This document shows, piece by piece, positions 55,549-59,935 of a DNA stretch of 59,935 bases (positions within the stretch are counted from its first letter, which is position 1; the number at the start of each line of letters is the position of its first letter). The stretch is from Flavobacteriaceae bacterium. GTDB taxonomy: Bacteria > Bacteroidota > Bacteroidia > Flavobacteriales > Flavobacteriaceae. Location of the stretch: positions 1 through 59,935 of the forward strand of contig JALWKK010000007.1 in the NCBI GenBank assembly GCA_027081505.1. The letters are read 5' to 3'. A program made the translations under genes and the position numbers. The notes beneath the pieces were generated by a model that was not told the origin of the DNA, did no database searches, and worked only from the letters and a program-made list of their open reading frames with translations.

Positions 55549-56922
55549 ATGCAAAAACCAAAGTTAAGTTTTTGGGAAATTTGGAACATGAGTTTCGGTT
55601 TCCTTGGTATTCAATTCGGATTTGCTTTACAAGGCGGATTCATGTCCAGAATTTTTCAAACATTAGGAGCCTCCAAAGATGACATACCGTTACTTTGGAT
55701 TGCCGCCCCGTTAACGGGATTAATAGTTCAGCCCATTATAGGATATCTAAGCGATCGCACTTGGAGTCCTCGCTGGGGAAGAAGAAGACCTTATTTTTTA
55801 ATTGGTGCTATCTTAAGCTCAATAGCTTTATTTTTTGTACCACATTCTCCTGCCCTGTGGATTGCGGTAGGTTTTTTATGGATATTAGATGCTTCGATTA
55901 ATATTTCAATGGAGCCTTTTAGAGCTTTAGTAGCAGACAAACTTCCCGAATCTCAACGATCTTACGGTTTTGTTGTGCAAACTCTAATTATCGGTATAGG
56001 AACTTGGGTTGCCAGTAATCTGCCTTGGGTGGTATCAAAACTGGGCATAAGCGATCAAGCACCGGCCGGAGTGGTTCCTATGTCTGTTAAAGTAGCATTT
56101 GCCATTGGAGCTTTTGTTTTTCTTTTTAGTATTCTTTATACTGTTTTCAGCACCACTGAATACCCTCCGGATGACCTAGATGCCTTTATTGAGGAAAAAA
56201 AGAAAAAGAATAATTTCATTTCAGATATTTTAGGAAATATTAAATCGATGCCCAAAACTATGAAAAAATTGGGAATCATTCAATTTTTCAGTTGGTTTGC
56301 TTTTTTCAGTATGTGGAGTATGGCTAATCCTGCACTTACCGAACACGTTTTTAAAACTCCAATTCCAATCGAAGCCAATTTTGATATGGAAAACCCTTCC
56401 GAAGCAAAAGAATTTGATACGGCAAATACCGCTTTTCAAAAATCTTCAAATCTGGTAGGCTCCTATATGGGAATTTACGGTTTATCCTCAATGGCTTTTG
56501 CTTTATTACTGACGTTTTACACATCCAAAAGAACAATCAATAGAAAATATGTACACCTTGTTTCGCTAACTTTAGGCGGTATAGGCTTCTTGCTTATGTA
56601 TTATATCCCGAATCCAAAATGGTTAATTATTTGCTTTGTTCTTGTTGGTTTTGCTTGGGGTAGTATATTGTCTATGCCTTATGCTATGTTATCAAGCTCT
56701 GTGAATCCCAAAAAAATGGGAGTTTTTATGGGTATTTTTAATATGTTTATCGTAATCCCTCAAATAGTAGCAGCCCTGGGCGGAATCAACTTTGTGTATA
56801 AACTCATTGGCGAAGATAGTATTAATGCAATGATAATTGCCGGCATTAGCCTTATTATTGCAGGCTTATTAAATCTAACAATTACTAATCCTCACGCTAT
56901 TAGATACCAAACTGAACTATAA
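55549..56922 (+). CDS. MFS sugar transporter (maltose-type, SLC45/GPH-like)
   Basis: 457 residues with about 12 membrane helices. Marks are the N-terminal MSFGFLGIQFGFALQGGFMSRIFQ (in two parts), the loop GYLSDRTWSPRWGRRRPYFLIG (two parts) with the RWGRRRPY motif of SLC45-like sucrose/maltose carriers, and MEPFRALVADKLPESQRS. It would move maltose or short maltooligosaccharides across the inner membrane with H+. It is followed after only four bases by pgmB, so the three plus-strand genes form one operon. Confidence 0.9.
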   Translation: MQKPKLSFWEIWNMSFGFLGIQFGFALQGGFMSRIFQTLGASKDDIPLLWIAAPLTGLIVQPIIGYLSDRTWSPRWGRRRPYFLIGAILSSIALFFVPHSPALWIAVGFLWILDASINISMEPFRALVADKLPESQRSYGFVVQTLIIGIGTWVASNLPWVVSKLGISDQAPAGVVPMSVKVAFAIGAFVFLFSILYTVFSTTEYPPDDLDAFIEEKKKKNNFISDILGNIKSMPKTMKKLGIIQFFSWFAFFSMWSMANPALTEHVFKTPIPIEANFDMENPSEAKEFDTANTAFQKSSNLVGSYMGIYGLSSMAFALLLTFYTSKRTINRKYVHLVSLTLGGIGFLLMYYIPNPKWLIICFVLVGFAWGSILSMPYAMLSSSVNPKKMGVFMGIFNMFIVIPQIVAALGGINFVYKLIGEDSINAMIIAGISLIIAGLLNLTITNPHAIRYQTEL

Positions 56923-56926
56923 AAGA

Positions 56927-57583
56927 ATGCAAAAAAAAGGATTTATTTTTGACTTGGATGGAGTAATAGTAAACACCGCCATATATCATTATCTGGCTTG
57001 GAAAAAAATAGCCGACCAACTGGAAATACCTTTTTCAGAAATAAAAAATGAGCAATTAAAGGGAGTGAGCAGAACAGACTCTTTAAAAAAAATATTATCT
57101 TGGAAAAATCTCACGGTTACTAAAGAGATATTTAACCATTTGCTGGAGAAAAAAAACAACGATTACCTACACTATATCTCTAAAATGACAGAAAATGATA
57201 TATTACCAAACGTAGTTAACACACTAAAATGGCTTAAAAACAATAATCAACAAATAGCATTGGGTTCTGCAAGTAAAAATGCAAAAATCATTATAGAAAA
57301 AATACAGTTAACACATTTTTTTGAAACGATAATCGACGGAAATTCGGTTACTAAAACAAAACCCAATCCAGAAGTATTTTTAAACGCTGCAAAATACCTA
57401 AAATTACCACCTGAAAAATGTATTGTTTTTGAAGACTCTGTTGCCGGAATACAAGCAGCAAATTCGGGAGGAATGATTAGCATTGGAATAGGTGATAAAA
57501 AAACCTTATCAGATGCTCATTATAACTTTAAGGATTTCACTGAAATTAAAAATGAATTTCTTCTTAAACTTATAAATAACTAA
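56927..57583 (+). CDS. pgmB: beta-phosphoglucomutase
   Basis: 218 residues of the HAD superfamily. D9 (nucleophile) and D11 (acid/base) in FIFDLDGVIVNTA are in the places known from the Lactococcus enzyme; further motifs are GSASKN (motif II), KTKPNPEVFL (K in motif III) and VFEDSVAGIQAA (motif IV). It converts beta-glucose-1-phosphate to glucose-6-phosphate. The next gene makes that substrate, which supports the specific call over a general HAD phosphatase. Confidence 0.93.
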   Translation: MQKKGFIFDLDGVIVNTAIYHYLAWKKIADQLEIPFSEIKNEQLKGVSRTDSLKKILSWKNLTVTKEIFNHLLEKKNNDYLHYISKMTENDILPNVVNTLKWLKNNNQQIALGSASKNAKIIIEKIQLTHFFETIIDGNSVTKTKPNPEVFLNAAKYLKLPPEKCIVFEDSVAGIQAANSGGMISIGIGDKKTLSDAHYNFKDFTEIKNEFLLKLINN

Positions 57584-57605
57584 AAATTTAAGTACTTAGA
57601 ATAAA

Positions 57606-59921
57606 ATGAACCAAAACTACATAAAACCCGACGAGTGGTCTATTATTGAAGAAGGTTTTGACCCTAACAGGGTTAAATCTTCCGAAAGCCTTTTTAGTCT
57701 TGGAAACGGTGCCATGGGACAACGAGCAAATTTTGAAGAAGATTACTCCGGAAAAACCTTTCAAGGAAGTTACATCGCCGGTATTTATTACCCCGACAAA
57801 ACCAAAGTAGGCTGGTGGAAAAACGGATATCCCGAATATTTTGCAAAGGTATTAAATGCTCCAAACTGGATCGGAATAAAAGTAATTATTAACAACCAAA
57901 CCCTTGACCTGAACACCTGCAAAGAAGTATCTGATTTTAAAAGAGAATTAGATATGAAAAACGGTATTTATTACAGAACTTTTGTCGCAACTCTAAACAA
58001 CGATATTAAAATACAAGTTAATGTTGCACGCTTTTTATCCTTAGAAATTGAGGAAATAGGCGTTATAAAATATACAGTTAAACCCTTAAATGCAGATATT
58101 AACTTAACAATAATCCCGTACATTGATGCCAATGTAACAAATGAAGACGCAAATTGGGACGAAAAATTTTGGGAAGTTCTGAATACCGAAAAAAATAGCT
58201 CTCAAGGTTTTATTCGCACAAAAACTTTAAAAACCAACTTTAATGTTTGCACCCATATGCAATCTGAAATCTATTTAAACAAAAAAGAACTCACAATAGG
58301 TTTTGACATCATAGAAAAAGAAGGTTTTTTAGGTTTTAAATACACAACAGTAGCAAAAAAAAATCAAACCGCTACACTTATTAAGTACGGCGGTTATTGC
58401 GTTTCTACAAACCATCCTACTGAAAATCTTACAACTGCTTCAAAAAACGTATTAGAAAAAGCCACAAGTTTAGGGTTTAACAAATTATTAAAACTACAAG
58501 AAAAATCTTGGGAAAAAATTTGGGAAACATCAGATATTTCCATAGTTGGCGATACAAAAGCGCAACAAGGAATAAGATTTAACATCTTTCATCTTAACCA
58601 AACTTATTCTGGAAAAGATCATAGGCTAAATATCGGTCCAAAAGGATTTACAGGCGAAAAATACGGAGGAAGCACATATTGGGATACCGAAGCATACTGC
58701 CTGCCGTTTTACATGGCAACAAAAAATCAAAAAGTAGCCCGAAACCTGCTCATTTACAGGTATAATCATTTAGAAAAAGCTATAGAAAATGCAACCAAAT
58801 TAGGATTTAGTAACGGAGCCGCATTATACCCGATGGTTACAATGAACGGTGAAGAATGCCATAACGAATGGGAAATAACTTTTGAAGAAATTCACCGCAA
58901 CGGAGCCATCGCTTTTGCTATCTATAACTACGTTAGATACACTTCAGATTTCGGTTATATCCCCGAAAAAGGACTGGAAGTTCTTATTGCAATAGCACGA
59001 TTTTGGTATCAAAGAGCAAATTTTTCAGAAGAAAAAAACAAATATGTTATTCTTGGTGTAACAGGACCAAACGAATACGAAAATAATGTAAACAATAATT
59101 GGTACACAAACTACATATCAAGATGGTGTATTAATTATTGCATTAAATGCATCGAAAAAGTTAAAGAATTATACCCAAACGACTATGTTAGAGTGTTAAA
59201 TAAAACAAAACTATCTAATGCCGAAATTGAAAAATGGAGCGATGTGGCAGAAAATATCTATTTCCCTTTTTCAAAAAAATACAATGTATATTTACAACAA
59301 GACGGTTTCCTTGATAAAGAACTTTTTACCGTTTCTAATTTAGATAAAAATCAACGACCCATCAACCAAAACTGGTCGTGGGATAAAATTTTACGATCAC
59401 CTTACATCAAACAAGCAGACGTTTTACAAGGATTTTACTTCTTTGAAGACCATTTTACAACAGAAGAACTCAAAAATCATTTTGACTTTTACGAACCGTT
59501 TACAGTTCACGAAAGCTCTTTATCACCCTGTGTTCATAGCATCCTGTCTGCAAAATTAAACCGAATAGACCAAGCCTATAATTTTTATCTGCAAACCTCA
59601 AGATTAGATTTAGACGATTATAACCACGAAGTAGAAGAAGGACTGCATATAACCTCTATGGCAGGTACCTGGATGAGTATTGTTGAAGGATTTGGCGGTA
59701 TGAGAATAGTAAATAATACCTTATCCTTTGACCCGAAAATACCAAAACAATGGAAAGCCTACTCTTTTAAAATTAACTACAGAAACCACATTATCAAAGT
59801 TACAACAACACAAACAGAAACAAAATTTGAACTGGAAGCAACTAATAAGCTGAAAATTTTGGTAAACAATAAAACCTTGACCATTTATCCAAGCATAAAA
59901 GTATTTTTAAACAAAAAATAA
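57606..59921 (+). CDS. GH65 maltose phosphorylase
   Basis: 771 residues, complete. The GH65 marks are GNGAMGQRANFEEDYSGKT near the N-terminus, TYWDTEAYCLPFYMATKN, NGEECHNEWEITFEEIHRN (415-433 region), the general acid E490 in TGPNEYEN, which aligns with E487 of the Lactobacillus brevis enzyme, and a C-terminal GGMRIVNNTLSFDP. It splits maltose with phosphate into glucose and beta-glucose-1-phosphate in the cytoplasm (no signal peptide). Kojibiose or trehalose phosphorylase are alternatives within GH65, but the starch locus favours maltose. The stop is 14 bases before the window end. Confidence 0.93.
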   Translation: MNQNYIKPDEWSIIEEGFDPNRVKSSESLFSLGNGAMGQRANFEEDYSGKTFQGSYIAGIYYPDKTKVGWWKNGYPEYFAKVLNAPNWIGIKVIINNQTLDLNTCKEVSDFKRELDMKNGIYYRTFVATLNNDIKIQVNVARFLSLEIEEIGVIKYTVKPLNADINLTIIPYIDANVTNEDANWDEKFWEVLNTEKNSSQGFIRTKTLKTNFNVCTHMQSEIYLNKKELTIGFDIIEKEGFLGFKYTTVAKKNQTATLIKYGGYCVSTNHPTENLTTASKNVLEKATSLGFNKLLKLQEKSWEKIWETSDISIVGDTKAQQGIRFNIFHLNQTYSGKDHRLNIGPKGFTGEKYGGSTYWDTEAYCLPFYMATKNQKVARNLLIYRYNHLEKAIENATKLGFSNGAALYPMVTMNGEECHNEWEITFEEIHRNGAIAFAIYNYVRYTSDFGYIPEKGLEVLIAIARFWYQRANFSEEKNKYVILGVTGPNEYENNVNNNWYTNYISRWCINYCIKCIEKVKELYPNDYVRVLNKTKLSNAEIEKWSDVAENIYFPFSKKYNVYLQQDGFLDKELFTVSNLDKNQRPINQNWSWDKILRSPYIKQADVLQGFYFFEDHFTTEELKNHFDFYEPFTVHESSLSPCVHSILSAKLNRIDQAYNFYLQTSRLDLDDYNHEVEEGLHITSMAGTWMSIVEGFGGMRIVNNTLSFDPKIPKQWKAYSFKINYRNHIIKVTTTQTETKFELEATNKLKILVNNKTLTIYPSIKVFLNKK

Positions 59922-59935
59922 CTAAACTATATATC

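Overview
This window is a piece of a flavobacterial (Bacteroidota, Flavobacteriaceae-type) chromosome. The signs are AT-rich DNA, promoters with the Bacteroidota -7 element TAnnTTTG, almost no Shine-Dalgarno sequences except a perfect one before rpsU, type IX secretion (T9SS) C-terminal tails, SusC/SusD/SusE proteins, SprB-type adhesin repeats, a FecI/FecR/TonB-receptor signalling set and single-copy housekeeping genes in classic bacterial order.

Layout. (1) Positions 1-4474, minus strand: the 5' 1,491 codons of a giant secreted adhesin (signal peptide, GEVED domain, nine SprB-like repeats, start of a DUF7507/DUF11-type domain). It runs off the left edge. (2) 4810-6399: prfC. (3) 6422-22110, minus strand: the translation/transcription block read rpsU - xerC - hpf - tRNA-Thr(TGT) - tRNA-Tyr - tRNA-Gly - tRNA-Thr(GGT) - tuf - tRNA-Trp - secE - nusG - rplK - rplA - rplJ - rplL - rpoB - rpoC - DUF3467, with hairpins at several boundaries and short repeats that copy the 3' ends of two tRNA genes. 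(4) 22154-30524, minus: a run of metabolic and membrane genes (carboxypeptidase-like domain protein, acyl-CoA dehydrogenase, helix-hairpin-helix protein, Na+/alanine symporter, K+ channel, PspC-like protein, LysE exporter, pyrD). (5) 30585-33440: a TonB-dependent receptor divergent from pepT; a perfect 22-bp palindrome lies between them. (6) 34876-38705, plus: CDF cation transporter, nhaC antiporter, 2-Cys peroxiredoxin, thioredoxin, DUF6952-like protein. (7) 38702-43716: ECF sigma factor, FecR anti-sigma and TonB receptor/transducer on the minus strand, and a divergent lipoprotein with two Kazal-like domains on the plus strand. The same ~35-bp promoter-like block sits directly in front of both fecR and the lipoprotein gene, so the two probably form one regulon. 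(8) 44135-59921: a starch/maltodextrin utilisation locus. On the minus strand it has SusC, SusD, SusE, a secreted GH13 enzyme and two small secreted proteins. On the plus strand it has a LacI regulator, an MFS sugar transporter, beta-phosphoglucomutase and a GH65 maltose phosphorylase.

How the parts work together. In region 8, SusD/SusE capture starch at the cell surface, the T9SS-exported GH13 enzyme cuts it, SusC imports the oligosaccharides, the MFS carrier moves maltose into the cytoplasm, GH65 phosphorolyses it to glucose plus beta-glucose-1-phosphate, and beta-PGM converts the latter to glucose-6-phosphate. A 19-bp sequence shared upstream of susC and of the 44135-44722 gene is the likely binding site of a local regulator, most simply the LacI protein. 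In region 7 a signal at the TonB receptor would pass through FecR to free the sigma factor, which would then switch on fecR-receptor and the Kazal lipoprotein together. This is the best candidate for an undescribed system here. No rRNA, CRISPR array, insertion sequence or prophage was seen.
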